64,000 nucleotides of DNA from Seiridium cupressi (GCA_036674765.1 JARVKI010000099.1:85249-149248), one strand, 5' to 3'. Positions 45,271-56,808 are shown, numbered from the stretch's first letter. Notes: a model not told the origin generated them from the sequence alone. Numbers and translations: made by a program.

Positions 45271-46636
45271 ATGGGTCGGTTACGCTGGGCTAGGCTACTG
45301 ATGCGTGCTTGAGGGAGTACGGGGGCCAACATTGTCCCCAAAAGCATGGAATCATCAACTCATATATGTGTATCAGAGCCACCGTAGGCCTTCGCTGATG
45401 CTATCGACAAAATTTCACCTAATCCATTGGTTTAGAAGGAGCTAGACACTACAAGAGTTGTGTCTCCGTACCTCGTTATCGTGGTCGGCGAATCAGTGCT
45501 GCCCTGGAGCTTCTTGGACAGCTGTGTCCGGCATTTCTACCCGTGTGTCGTCCCATCTGTCACTGCATCGGCACCTTTCACTCTGGAGGATGAGAGTCTG
45601 GAGTCCTTTTGCCTTGTCTAATGGAACCAAGACTACCCATAATTACACAATAATGATTAACAGTTAAGATTATATCTTTTACTAACCAAGATGCTATATA
45701 AAATGATTACCGTGAAATGTCGACAAGGGTTGGTAGATTTCCCATGAGAGTAATTAGGAAACGATAAAACTCAACGGGATCCTATGACCATGCGGCAGTT
45801 GGACCAGATGTGCCGGGAACTGATTTTGTAGGTTATACGATATATTCATAATCCTTCTTGAGGCCCTGTCTTTACCATCCTTTTTGTTTTGTCAATTCCG
45901 AATATGCCCACGTTCTTGGCCGGGTTCTTGGTTGGTGAAGCCCGTCTGTTCTAGGGAATTGAGATGGAGTTTTTCGTTGAGAGTTACATCTCTATTACAA
46001 CCAGCAGCGGTAAGAAAAATTTGTTAACGCCCCTAGGATAACATGGTGTATTTTTTATGTCTATAGGTGTAGTCCTCCCTGCTGTCAAGTAATTAGTGGT
46101 TATTAAATTGAGATTATTCGCCCTTATTTTCTTAGAAGCAATAGTTGCGTGGCGGCCTGATTGATTGGCTGGCAGAGTGCTGCAGTGATCATCAAATTTC
46201 ATTAATGAATACGGGTAGAGCTCGAAGGCGTCACACGTCAAAAACTCACTCGAATAAAGAATGATAAAGAATGGGTGGTAAATACAAACAGTGAAAAAAG
46301 CTTGCTCTTTTCATTCCCTCATAGCCTTGTCCCACTGTTGACGGTCTGATATACCATGTTCCACTTGGCCTCTACGGCGGTTGGTCATGCTGACAGGGCT
46401 AAGCTTCAGCCAATGGCGAGCTTCAGTGGGCCAGGGCGAGCTATGACGACTGCCTGGACAAGTGCTGTCAGGCTTTACAAGGTCTCATGATACTCCTCAT
46501 CGAGACAACATCTGATTTGATCAAGAACATTCGTCAACTACTTCTTATCGAGATATATAGAGAACCTCGATTTTTCGCTCCAAAAGGTCCTGAGCAATCC
46601 ACAGACGCGACGTTAGCGACGTCCACATCGCGCACG
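45271..46636. other. Gene-poor spacer and thioesterase promoter
   Basis: About 1.35 kb without a supported gene. The last few hundred bases should be the thioesterase promoter. A CCAAT word occurs near 46410. Confidence 0.45.
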
Positions 46637-47623
46637 ATGCCGTCCATCCGCAGCATTCTGCACTTCCTCCCGCTCGCCACCCTCGCCCTCTCGAAGCCCC
46701 AGCGACAACGTCCGCTCTCTGACCCGAGCACAAGCGACGAACCCGATGATACGCCTCTCCCCGTAGTCATCTGGCACGGGCTCGGCGACAACTTCGCGAA
46801 TGACGGCATTCGCTCCGTCGGGGAGCTGATCGGAGAGCTGCACGAGGGCACCCTAGTCTACTACGTCAAGCTCGCCGACGACGCGACGGGCGACCAGTCG
46901 GCGACATGGTGGGGCAACGTGACGGAGCAGGTGGACAAGGTCTGCGCGGACCTGGCGAGCCACCAGATCCTCAGCACGGCGCCGGCCATCGACGCCGTCG
47001 GCTTCTCGCAGGGCGGGCAGTTCCTACGCGCATACGTGGAGCGGTGCAACTCTCCGCCCGTCCGTAATCTCATCACCTTCGGCTCGCAGCACAACGGCAT
47101 CGTCGACTACCGCGCCTGCGGCCCCACCGACTGGCTGTGCAAGGGCGCCATGGCTCTGCTGCACGGCAACACCTTCTCGCAGTACGTGCAGTCGCATCTC
47201 GTGCCTGCGCAGTACTTCCGCGATCCCAAGCAGCTGGACAAGTACCTTGAGGGCTCCAACTTCTTGGCTGACATCAACAACGAACGCGTGCTCAAGAATA
47301 CGACGTATGCAAAGAATCTTGCGAAATTGGATAACTTTGTCATGTACATGTTCGAGGACGATACAGTGGTAATCCCGAAGGAGACCGCGTGGTTCGAGGA
47401 GGTGATCGGTGAGGAGAGTATTCCGCTTAGAGCAAGAAAATTGTATACGGAGGACTGGTTGGGTCTGAGGGAGTTGGATCGCAAGGGCGGCCTGAAGTTC
47501 AGGACGACGCCCGGAGACCACATGCGATTGTCGGATGAAGTATTGACTGAATCGTTCAAGGAGTTCTTTGGTCCCGAGGGAAAGAAATACTCGAAGGAGA
47601 CTGTATCATTCGGTGAGCTATAA
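46637..47623 (+). CDS. PPT1: Palmitoyl-protein thioesterase
   Basis: An intronless 328-residue protein. The ATG at 46637 is chosen because it begins a signal peptide (MPSIRSILHFLPLATLALS). The upstream 50 codons of open frame look non-coding. After the oxyanion loop (VVIWHGLGDNF), the catalytic serine sits in GFSQGG near residue 124. The Asp is in MFEDDTVVIP near 240 and the His in TPGDHMRLSDEV near 294. This is the PPT1 arrangement, a lysosome/vacuole-type enzyme that removes palmitate from S-acylated proteins. Length and motif spacing fit the family closely. It is convergent with the L1-domain gene 225 bp downstream. Together with the next two genes it forms a conserved-looking block. Confidence 0.93.
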   Translation: MPSIRSILHFLPLATLALSKPQRQRPLSDPSTSDEPDDTPLPVVIWHGLGDNFANDGIRSVGELIGELHEGTLVYYVKLADDATGDQSATWWGNVTEQVDKVCADLASHQILSTAPAIDAVGFSQGGQFLRAYVERCNSPPVRNLITFGSQHNGIVDYRACGPTDWLCKGAMALLHGNTFSQYVQSHLVPAQYFRDPKQLDKYLEGSNFLADINNERVLKNTTYAKNLAKLDNFVMYMFEDDTVVIPKETAWFEEVIGEESIPLRARKLYTEDWLGLRELDRKGGLKFRTTPGDHMRLSDEVLTESFKEFFGPEGKKYSKETVSFGEL

Positions 47624-47847
47624 GATAAGGATGCTGAATACAATATCGGGGTCTTGGGGTCAATAGGCTTGGCAACTATGCTTCAGGTTGAGTTGTGCGT
47701 AAATCCATTCATATCAATCTATTTCAATGCGTTTTTTGCCCGCCTGAACGCCATGCAATGATCCCATCTACTGAAGACGAGACGTGATGCGGTACGCCGA
47801 AACGCCCTAAACACATTATATATGCAGTGAGTCCCTTAAATCGCCTC

Positions 47848-49051
47848 TCAGACGTCAACGGCTTTCTTGGCAGCAGCCTTCTGCTTCTTCAACTTGGCCT
47901 TGCGTTCTGCAATCTCCTTGTCCAGATGAGTGTCGTCGCTTTCCGGCAGCGCCTTAGACTTGCCCTTCTTGGCCTTCTTTGTCGCCGGTGCCGTCTCCTC
48001 TGCGGGCGCCTCGAGAGACTTTCGCTTCTTTCCAATGTTGGGCTTCTCACCCGTCAAAGCCTTGGCCTCCTCCGAATCGTTGGTGACAATGTCCTTCTCT
48101 CCGTCCAGCCAGAGTTCGTCTGCCATGTAAAGAGGGAGAGCGGTCGTCTCTGGTCCCTTGATGTATATGCTTCGGACATTCTTGTCCTTCTGTGGGACGT
48201 ACTTCTCGATCAGAACTTCGGCAACAGCCTTTGCGTTTGCAGCAATCTCCTCAGGCTTCCATCCAGCGTAGCCAATGCGGATGGCCGTATTTGTAGAGGG
48301 CGAAAGATGTACCAGAGCGGCGCCGACGGCCTTCTCAACCTCTGCGGCCAACTCTGTGGGCGTGCATGAGTTGACCTCATCTCCTTTGGCCTTCTTGACC
48401 TTCTTGCCATCTGTCTTGGGCTTATTCCTTGACTCCAAGTTCACGGGAATCGGGCGTTTCGCGGTTGACTTGTAGAAAGTCTTGCCGAGAGCCTTAGGCA
48501 ACCGGGTGATGATTCGCGAGTCACCGAGGAAGATGTCGTGCTCGGCGTACAGTTTCCGCTGTTCCTCATACTGCTTGAACTTGGACGAAAGCTTGCCAAC
48601 GTCAAGGACCCTCGTAATTCGCGTGCGCCATTCGTCCGGAAATTCTTCTGATGCAATCAGGCTATGAGAATACGGGTTAGTAAAGTTTGATGGGACCAAG
48701 GATGTGAATAATGTACTTCTTGTAGTGTCGCTGGGGATCAGCGCTGATCAAGCATACGCTCACTTCCGGGTCGGTGTTCAAGGGATGCGGAAGCACAATC
48801 TTGCCAGGCTTGAGGCGGTTGGAGTCAACAATGTGGCGCTTGGTGGTCAGAGTCAACCATACGGGTTGTTCGTTGAGCAGCGTCTCGTCGTCTGCCAAGA
48901 GGTTCTTCTTGTCTGCATTTGCTGCCTTTTCCACAGAAGCCTTCTTCATATGCGCCAGGAGAGCTTTGGAAGCCTTCAAGGTCTGGTCCGGGGTGACAAG
49001 CTGCAGAGCAGCATCGGAAGAGCGCAACTTCATTTCATTGGAGGGAGCCAT
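47848..49051 (-). CDS. Ribosomal-L1-domain nucleolar protein (Utp30/Cic1-like)
   Basis: Two exons (49051-48717 and 48661-47848) give 382 residues. The first exon starts with a helical region and LNEQPVWLTLTTKRHI, the beginning of an L1-type fold. It continues with KIVLPHPL and CLISADPQ. The second exon has LSSKFKQYEEQRKLYAEHDIFLGDSRI and the domain's C-terminal half (STNTAIRIGYAGWKPEEIAANAKAV). A Lys/Ala/Glu-rich tail of about 90 residues contains nuclear and nucleolar localisation-type clusters (KKRKSL, KKAKKGK). Fungal proteins with this layout (Utp30, Cic1/Nsa3; RSL1D1 in animals) act in ribosome assembly. Which of these is the orthologue is not certain. It shares a 285 bp divergent promoter region with the cyclin gene. 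Confidence 0.85.
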
Positions 49052-49336
49052 ATTGACTAGTGAAGGACAATTGCTGATTCCTACAAAATGCCTTACAAGA
49101 ATTGTACTGCTGCAGAAATCCCCGGCGGCTGGAATCGATAAACTTTTGGACGTGGGGCTGGAAAATTTCCAGACCCGCTCTTTAGTTGCTTTGATAAGCT
49201 TATCGATGCTTGCGCCTCATTTGAAAAACACCGTGCACCGACTTTTTCTGCTCTCCAGCCCCCATCAGAAATTCCACTCGCCACAGAACGCCACAGCTCG
49301 AGGACCGTGCACTCCAGACGCTAGCCTTTGATTCAG
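49052..49336. promoter_or_regulatory. Compact bidirectional promoter
   Basis: 285 bp between the start codons of the L1-domain gene (minus) and the cyclin gene (plus). There is no room for separate promoters, so a shared one is likely. Confidence 0.6.
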
Positions 49337-50960
49337 ATGTTGCTTCCGACGCCTGAGCCGACTCCGAGCCCTGCAAGCTCCGGCTCCAGCTACAGCTCTC
49401 GTTCCCGCTCAAGCAGCTCCAGTTCTGGAGATTCAGATGACAGCATTGGATCGTGGGTCGAGAGTATTGCTCATTACTTCAACATGCCCCAGCACTCCCG
49501 TCAGGCCCGCCAAGCTGCTCAGGATGCTGGCGCTTCGCCCGGCGCATCACAGAATGGTGATAATGTCGCCAGCGCCAGTACCAACGACACCAGCAGCCCC
49601 ATTGCAAACGCCAATCCCCATCCCGGCCGCGTCTTTCTCAGTCGTCAATACGTTGCCGAGGAGTGGATCAACCGACAGCTGCTATTGGTCTTCAACGATC
49701 CTGGCAAGGAAGTTCGTGACCGCTTCGAAGGAGTCGACCTGATCGATTCTCTTGTCAACATTCTGCAACTGTGAGTTGACGTTTGCCCCACGTTCTCTCT
49801 TCCTCACGCTGAGATTTTGTGCAGTCCGATCAAGACCTTTGACACTGCCTGCACCTTCTTTCACAGACTGCGTCTGAAGCATGGCGAGAAGGACTTCCTC
49901 ACCTCGGATGCAGCCATTGCTTGCCTCTTTGTTGCTTGCAAGGCTGAGGATACTCTCAAGAAGTCGCGCGAGATCCTGTGCGCCTGCTACAACATGAAGA
50001 TGCAAGCCAGTGATCCTCGAAGTGATCCTCGAACGCCTGATGACAAGGTGAGATTCACCCAACGTACCGTTGATCTTGGCTGGTTACTGAACTTATCCAT
50101 AGATATTTGAGAAGCCGGCTCTGCTCATTCAACACCTTGAGCGACTGGTCCTTGAAGCCATTGGCTTTGACTTCCGCTGCCGTTATCCTCAGAGCTATAT
50201 GATCAAGCTTCTCAAGCTGTCTCTGTCTTTCGAGGAGGCTGAGAGCTTGTACCTCGTTGCGCTCGATATGTCCATTGACATGTACAAGACCTTCATGCCT
50301 CTCAAGAATACCACCTTCGGCATGGCCTACTCCCTCGTTGAGCTGTCTTCCAGACTTACCGGCGAACATGTTGAGAAGCTCAAGCAGCTTGATCCCTCTC
50401 GCCAGGAAGTTCCCCGCATGCGAATTCGTCAGGGTATGCTAGACCTGCTCGATCTCTACACCAAGCATCATAAGCAGACCAAGCTTGGCGCCAAGATCGA
50501 ACTCGACAAGTTCATCCAGGTCAAGATCGACATTAACAATGAGATCGAGAATGCTGGCCCCAACGCTCTTCCACGGTTCCCCTGGCCCCTCCCGTCCAAC
50601 GAGGACCTGCATGCCACTCCCACCCCCGCGGGCCAGACAAATGTAACTAACCGTTTCGTTTTTGACGTGGACGAGGCTCGCCGTGAGCAGGGCATTGTTC
50701 AGCAGTTCATGGAGGATCAGTACGAGGAGGTGGAGATCGAGGACGAAGAGGAGATCCGTGAACCCTCCTTTCCCGATCGCCCGCGAGACCCGCGAGACCG
50801 TCGAATCTACGGTCACGAAGATCATGGCCATGGTGGAAACCGTGGAGGGCACGGTCGTGGCGGACGTCATGGAGAGGATGGCTGGAGTCGCGGAGGTCGC
50901 CGTAATAACAATGACCGTCGCCGCCGCGGTGGACGAGGTGGCGGTGGTGGTGGCTGGTAG
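49337..50960 (+). CDS. CTK2: Cyclin subunit of a CTD kinase (Ctk2-like)
   Basis: Three exons (49337-49770, 49825-50047 and 50103-50960) give 504 residues. A Ser-rich N-terminus of about 90 residues precedes the cyclin box (SRQYVAEEWINRQLL..., TFDTACTFFHRLRLKH, DAAIACLFVACKAEDTLKKSREIL). A second cyclin fold follows (LLIQHLERLVLEAIGFDF, YMIKLLKLS). The C-terminus turns acidic (EEVEIEDEEEIREP) and ends in an Arg/Gly/Asp/His-rich tail of RGG type. The order fits the beta subunit of CTD kinase I, which partners with a Cdk to phosphorylate the RNA polymerase II C-terminal domain. Related transcriptional cyclins (cyclin T/K type) share the box, so the symbol is probable rather than certain. The RGG tail suggests RNA binding. 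Confidence 0.82.
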
Positions 50961-52080
50961 ATGCCATTGTACACATACTCATGCATCATTTGGCGTTCGG
51001 AAGATGATACCCTTGTCAATTTCCATTGGGATTGCATAGTCCTCAGGCGTTCCGGAGATCTCGCTCTCATCATATGTCCTGGCTAGAGATTGACTCGTAG
51101 ATAGTTGTTCAAAGAGATTTTTCAAGGACTCATTCGCACTAAACTCTCCGATCCACTGGAAATAAGTGCCATCAACATATTGTTCTTGCTATTAATAATC
51201 GACACGATGTTTGTAAGCATTGTCAATCCAACAGTAGATGCTGCCTAGCCGTCCGGTAGATTGATGCTGGTGCACGTTGTACCTCGACTAGCCTTTCCGC
51301 AGAATTGTTGCGCGAGAAATGTAACATTGGCCTTAATAAAGGGATGTTACTCTTTGTTGATAAAACTCAATGACAGCAGCAGTTTGGAGGTGTGGTGCAT
51401 GGACCAACACAACGGCCTTGACTGTATGCAGTGGTTGCATGGAACTCCAAACGATCCAAATTCGCAGTCCCGGCTGCTGCAACATATACTAGGTTTATAA
51501 TCTAAAGAATATTCGTGGACAATATTTATAAAGCGGTTCATTCTTTCGTTAATTTAGTACATAGTAGTAAATTGAGAATATGATGTTAATAATATCTAGC
51601 CGATACACTTTGTAGAAACGGATGACTTGGAATAGTCTTGACAGTAACAGAAGAAAAGAAAGCAGTCATCGCTTTTTCTTCAAGTAGGTTTTTAATAATA
51701 TACCGGTTTCTATCGAGTTATCTACACGAAATAAAAGGCGCAATCCAATGATATTGGCTTAAATGATTTCGTTGTCACTAACCCCAACTTCGACCCTGTT
51801 TTCGGCGATACTGACAGTTGGTCAACAGGATTCATTAGGGAAAAAACCTTGATCGGCTACTTCCTCGGACGTCACAGCTTAAAGAATTACCGAGGTAGTC
51901 TTTGACCATTGATCCAAGCTGCGGCACCCGTTGAAGACTGCCTGCATCGTTAGGGTGGGGCGCATTAGTCTGCAAAACGGTTCAAAGTCTAGCATGCAAC
52001 ATGGTAGTTCTTTGATCCTAACTTTATACAATATAGCACTGCTAATCTTTGTCATAACTCTCCTCTCTATGATCAAGATC
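50961..52080. other. AT-rich spacer
   Basis: About 1.1 kb with no supported gene, marking the end of the conserved block and the return to accessory sequence. Confidence 0.5.
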
Positions 52081-53050
52081 TTACGCATCCGCCTCATCAT
52101 CTGTGGAGTCGACGTATACGACGTTATCAGGATGGTCTCGCCCAACTTCAAGGGGTGAAATTCTATCCAAGTTGGCACCCGCTCTCAGCATAATACGTTC
52201 ATCAAGTTTCTTCAACCGCAGCCCGTCGTCAAAATATTTGAACAACCGAACGAATGGGTCGCGTTCGTCGGCACGGAGATCGACTAAGGCGTCGGCAGTT
52301 GCCATTCCAAGAAATCCCACTAGGACGAACCCGTTGTTGTCGCGGTCGAGATTCTTGCCCCGGCGTGCAATCTCCGCCCTGGGCGTTGAAACTAGTTGTA
52401 ATTCCGAAATACTATGGAAATTCCGAAGTTTGCCAACAACTGCGTCGGCCACGGTCATCTCTGACGTTTCCGGATATGTAGGCGCTCCATTTCTGCACGC
52501 CCAAACGCACAACTGGTCAAAGGTAACTACTTCGCGGGAGGATAGGTTCCTAGAGCACTGGATAGATAATGTTTCAATGCCTCGTGTCCAAGCCAGCCCT
52601 GATATCAGGCTGAAATTTTCGTCTTCATTTGACAGATTAATGAACAACACATCCAAGTCCCAATCCATTTGATTCGGCTTAACTGTTTCCATAAACTCCT
52701 GGTGATCGAGCGGGAGAGCGCTTTGGTAATCGTAGGGAGTGAGCGTAGGGTCATCAATGTATTTCATGATGATCAGATCGTCCAACACATCTGTCGCTAT
52801 GTTGATAGGCTTGCCCCTTTGGCGTATACGCCGGACCACGTCTCTGCTTTCTCTGTTGATTGCTGAGGACGGAAGCGGGTCGATGGTAGTGCATCGGAGA
52901 CTCCAGCTGTACATGATGCTTGTGTTGAACGGGTTGTGATGCGGATGTAGCATGTAAAAATCTTCGCCCGTTGAAGTGATGCTCCCATAGCTTGCGTCGA
53001 AGCTCCGTCTGGAGGCGGGCGAAGTGATGAAACGTCGCCAGTGCAGACAT
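52081..53050 (-). CDS. 2EXR-domain protein with one frame break
   Basis: The ATG at 53050 opens the fungal 2EXR motif: FHHFARLQTELRRKLWEHHF, close to the family form FxxFxxLPxELRxxIW. The frame then drifts away. From about 52965 a second frame carries on without interruption for about 290 codons (DFYMLHPHHNPF, then PSSAINRESRDVVRRI, the family's conserved NRESR motif, and a typical beta-rich remainder ending DSTDDEADA). No GT..AG intron can join the two. The whole span is 970 nt, one more than a multiple of three. A single surplus base in the GGG at 52967-52969 would explain the break exactly. 2EXR proteins are numerous in fungi and largely uncharacterised. Confidence 0.75.
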
Positions 53051-53805
53051 TATCCATCCATTATGAGCCTTTTAGGGATACGATTGTAATAGGCTTGTGC
53101 CAAGTGAGGAGCGGAATTTTCGTCCAGAAAGACACCTGCGGAGACGTTACGTGCTATGAGCAGGACTAACAATCGCCATTGCGCTAGCAATTATATACAA
53201 GACAACTCGTGGTCTGGCAACAATTAACGAAACAGAATACAAAGACAGGAGACTTGTAATTAGAGCAGGAAATGTCATATCTGTTCTTTATCCCCCAGCC
53301 CGCCATATACTACGTGACAGCATAGAATTAATATTGCAACCCACTACTGTATACAATGGTTCGACTCCTTACAATATCTTTGTTCTTAACAATCACTTTG
53401 TCCGAGGTTCTGTTGTCATAGGTTTCAAATAGACAAAAGATTGATTTCATACTTGGTAGAACAGGCTAGCGAATAACTGTAACACTCCGTGCTACAACTT
53501 CTTCTTTTTCCTTAGCCACCCATACACTATGTGACATCTGTAGCAATCAATTATCTTCATAGACAACGTTATTGTCCTCAAATGGACGCTCCTGGCGACC
53601 TCTCTCACCAGGGTGTATATATATGCCACCAGACGCCCCCTTCCCAAAATTCTCTCCTCTCCAATCCACACATCAACGACAATGTATCAGACACTGCAAG
53701 AATTCCTTGGCAGGCTGCCACATTTCCCGTCACCGGAAACCATCAATCAACCACAGCAAACACCCCTAAGAGTTCGCGCCCTTGGATACGAACGTACCAA
53801 TCGAA
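53051..53805. other. Intergenic region upstream of DUF5519 gene
   Basis: About 0.75 kb of spacer between divergent genes. From 53680 an ATG frame (MYQTLQEFLGRLPHF...) runs past the start of the next gene in another frame. It may be an upstream open frame or the true N-terminus if a splice was missed. Confidence 0.4.
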
Positions 53806-54930
53806 ATGCCGCTGCCAACTCTACAGCAGAAGGTTTACTCTTCTGCCGCTGATGGCCTGCGTGCCACAGTAACTTTCGCTATGGGGATCTGGCACATCTT
53901 GAGCCCATTGCTTCACGACCTTTGGTTCACGGGTCCATGGGAGTATATGGCTCCCATCTTCCCTGCACTTTGGTCTGCTTGGAAGACGTACTTGTGGAGC
54001 TCGTCAACCTTCTGTTGGTTGGTGATACCATATCTTCTCTATGCTTTCTTCTTCTGGATTCAGGGCAAGTACTATGCCTACCTTGACCTCGGTCGAGGTG
54101 GCACACCGTCCACTTTCCGTGGCTGGTGGAGAGTCACCTTTTTAAGGTGGCTGGCCGGTATTGACGTCTTGAGTTATCCAAGGGTTTCCCCCCACACGGA
54201 CCCCTACCGAGGAAGGATTTGGGACTTGCCACGGCGCCATGGTCGACGACCGACTGTCGAGGGCGTAGCTCCCCAGCGACAGGTGGACGCCAAGGCTAAC
54301 CCTTCGACCTTCTTCGTCCTCGCTGAGATTCTCCAGAGATACGCTGCTGATCACCCGAAGGAGCTCAGGTTTGCACCTTCGTTCCTCGAAGGACACCTCG
54401 GTTCCCTCCAACTAAACTTACCAGCAGGTACTGCCACTGGTATCGCTGCCAGGGGCACCCCTCTCGAGTTTGGCGGAGAGATCTGCCATGTCCATCGCAA
54501 CGACGGAAGTATCCATATCGTCCTGCACCCAGAGGACGTGCGGACTGTCGTCGAGGCAGGGTGGGGCGAGAGGCATCCTCTCTCGAGTAGTACCTGGTAC
54601 TGGCGTTTCTACAACGACTGGTGGGCAGGAGAGCGTTTGCCCGTCCCCGAAACCCTAGTGCTCATGTATGCGCCTCTCCACCAGGGTCACCTCGACGTTT
54701 TTGAGCAAATCCTCCAAGCAGCAATATGGTGGAACACACGTGAAATCGATGGGGGCAGAGGGGTGTTGTATCCAGTCACATCAAAAACATACGCAGTAGA
54801 TAAAGCCCCGTTTATGTGGCAAAATCCCCTGATGCCCGCGTTGTTTGACCCACCGAGCGTTGGCTCATGGATCGATGACTTACGGAGTGATGACTCATGG
54901 AGCGATGACTCTATAAGCGTAACCCACTAA
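53806..54930 (+). CDS. DUF5519 (luciferase-domain-like) protein
   Basis: 374 residues from the ATG at 53806. The open frame extends eight codons further upstream but without an ATG. An N-terminal hydrophobic region (IPYLLYAFFFWIQGKYYAYLDLG) suggests membrane association. The following LGRGGTPSTFRGWW segment and the C-terminal domain (ICHVHRNDGSIHIVLHPED, EAGWGERHPLSS, FYNDWWAGERLPVPETLVLMYAP) match the fungal DUF5519 pattern of unknown function. The last 25 codons contain a short imperfect repeat (SWIDDLRSDD/SWSDDS) coded by a tandem DNA repeat of about 24 nt. Beta-strand-rich content is evident, but no catalytic residues can be named. Confidence 0.78.
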   Translation: MPLPTLQQKVYSSAADGLRATVTFAMGIWHILSPLLHDLWFTGPWEYMAPIFPALWSAWKTYLWSSSTFCWLVIPYLLYAFFFWIQGKYYAYLDLGRGGTPSTFRGWWRVTFLRWLAGIDVLSYPRVSPHTDPYRGRIWDLPRRHGRRPTVEGVAPQRQVDAKANPSTFFVLAEILQRYAADHPKELRFAPSFLEGHLGSLQLNLPAGTATGIAARGTPLEFGGEICHVHRNDGSIHIVLHPEDVRTVVEAGWGERHPLSSSTWYWRFYNDWWAGERLPVPETLVLMYAPLHQGHLDVFEQILQAAIWWNTREIDGGRGVLYPVTSKTYAVDKAPFMWQNPLMPALFDPPSVGSWIDDLRSDDSWSDDSISVTH

Positions 54931-55364
54931 GTGGTAAGTCATATTCCTCGAGGTTGTCTGTAGGTGATATGAGGGTCTCCGCTCAGGAGACCCCAGGGAC
55001 CCTATTGATAAAGGAGTTGAGGTCCCAGATCTCCTCTCACTAGGGTCTTAATCTTTATGCTTCCCATTTTAGTCGCCTTCATGGGCTGTGCCGATTAGGA
55101 GTTGTGTCGCGATCTCCTCCTGGCTGGGTCTGATCACTGATTTCAATCGTTCTCTTAAAAAAATTAAAAAACGATTAGGGAATTGTTCCATCATCCCGTA
55201 AGGCACCGACCCCTGGTATTTAAATATTTACCTCTAAAATGAGTCAAGTAGTCAATATTTAAATATTAAAACCGTTTCAACTTTTCACAAAGTAAAAGGA
55301 ACTTGAGATCTTCGAAAGAAATAAAAATCGGGATGACTTCACGCTATTTAACCCTATTCTATTT
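54931..55364. other. Intergenic spacer between convergent genes
   Basis: About 430 bp, AT-rich in its second half, with two TATTTAAATATT-like words (about 55217 and 55255). It holds a strong hairpin at 54973-54993. Confidence 0.5.
54973..54993 (+). terminator. Hairpin downstream of the DUF5519 gene
   Basis: GGGTCTCC-gctca-GGAGACCC, an 8-bp perfect stem with a 5-base loop about 43 bp after the stop codon. Fungal transcripts do not use hairpin terminators, so this is more likely a 3'-UTR structure or chance. It is labelled by position only. Confidence 0.3.
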
Positions 55365-56808
55365 TCATATACCCATTCCGCACAAGACGGCTACCAATAC
55401 GCTAATCAATGTGCCCATAGAAGTAGCACGTCGAACAGCCGATCCAGGTACAGGGCCAGCAGCAATGGTATTTCCCTGACAAGTATAGCTACCCTGAAAC
55501 AGTCCCTTGGACCGCAGGGTATCCAAATACGAACAGTTGAAGCCAATGGCATCCGAGCTTACTGTGAACTCGGCTGTGGTGTATGTGTGATCTGTTTCTG
55601 GTAGTGGCCGACCAGAGTAATCGTCCGGGTCGCTGGTCCCAAGTTAGTCTGCAGTTGTGTCTAACTTAAACTGGGACGGCTCACAAGAATGCGTTGTGTA
55701 ACTGGCTGCCCGTCAGAACAAGGGATGATAGATTGCGGACACCCCAGTACCAGAAACTCTTTTCCCAGCCACCAAAGCCAATCTTGGCACTATCCAATTC
55801 TGGATTGCCTACAATCACCAACTCCTTCCACTGTGGGGCCTCAGTGCCGTTTGGAGGCCCGTGGGAGGCGACATCTGGGACCACGATCGAGCTTAGAAAC
55901 ATGATATCACTGAGATTCGGATTGTCCATAATACTTATGGTGTCCTTTACTTGCAGCCAGTCGAGTTCCAAGGCTGTAAAGTTGTTTTGGTACAGATCCA
56001 GGGTGTTGACCAAGGTGGTCTCGTGAAAAGGGAAGAAGTCGGCACACCCTGTGATGTTCAAGACACCAATAGACTTTGGCCCGGTAACACCCTTGTAGTA
56101 GCCAGTATAGAAAGTCAAAGTCAGATCCCCGCTTCCACTGATTTGAAGCTCGTCGATTTCAGCAGTCCTGACTGAGAAAATCTTCATTTTCGGGACGTCC
56201 TGCAGTACGAATGAGTCCAGATGAGTGGTGTCATTGAATCCATTGACGTAGGATAGGCCGACAGAGGTTATGTTGACTGCAGCATGGGACCCTGTGACAT
56301 TGTGCAAATTTTGAAGTTCCATAGATGTGAGATTCTGTGCCGAGCCAAGATGGAATGAGCCAGTGGATCCCAGGACAGATATGTTTAGGGTCTGTAGGGA
56401 TGGAAGAGAATCGAAGTCGCAGGTGCCCCCAATGCTAGTTAATTGTGGGAAGGAGATATCTTTTGCGTTCGGGAGTTCATGGAATGTCAGATCCTGATCA
56501 ATCGACCGGAGCTGAGGCGCAGAGAAGCTGCAGAATCGAGACGCTTGGGATCTCAGGCCGCCTTTGATTTCTTCGATACCATCGAGACTGATCGCACCCG
56601 TGACGCTAGTAGATAATGCCACATCTCCGGTGATAGTACTACAGGCTTTGATATCACTGGCATCGTCCTGTGAAGTGATTGTTGTGCTGTCGCATGCACT
56701 TGCGATGGCGAGTCCCGCTTGGACAGAATGTTAGCAGTAGTTACCTGATCACATAACGAGCATATATTACAGACCTCTTGATATAAGCGCGACGAGAAGC
56801 AACTGCAT
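55365..56808 (-). CDS. Ecm33-like GPI-anchored cell-wall protein
   Basis: Three exons (56808-56775, 56717-55685 and 55632-55365) join in frame to give 444 residues. The first exon plus the start of the second form a signal peptide (MQLLLVALISRAGLAIASA). The body is built of leucine-rich, receptor-L-domain-like units as in fungal Ecm33/Sps2 proteins (ITGDVALSTSVTGAISLDG, LPNAKDISFPQLTSIGG, LQTLNISVLGSTGSF), with many Asn-x-Ser/Thr sites. After a Cys-containing region (GFNCSYLDTLRSKGLFQGSYTCQG) the protein ends in a hydrophobic tail (MGTLISVLVAVLCGMGI) preceded by small residues, as needed for GPI attachment. Known members support cell-wall integrity. Confidence 0.88.

Noticed and set aside
16254..46636. 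Biosynthetic gene cluster around the CmcJ/AsaB-type gene and beta-lactamase-like hydrolase
   Set aside because: No polyketide synthase, NRPS, terpene cyclase or pathway regulator is present in the window, so a cluster cannot be supported.
47024..47643. Long minus-strand frames opposite the thioesterase
   Set aside because: Antisense shadows of a GC-rich coding region with complete catalytic motifs on the plus strand.
54973..54993. Rho-independent-style terminator
   Set aside because: The stem is real but this is a fungal nuclear gene and no U-run follows, so a bacterial-type terminator is not the right reading.
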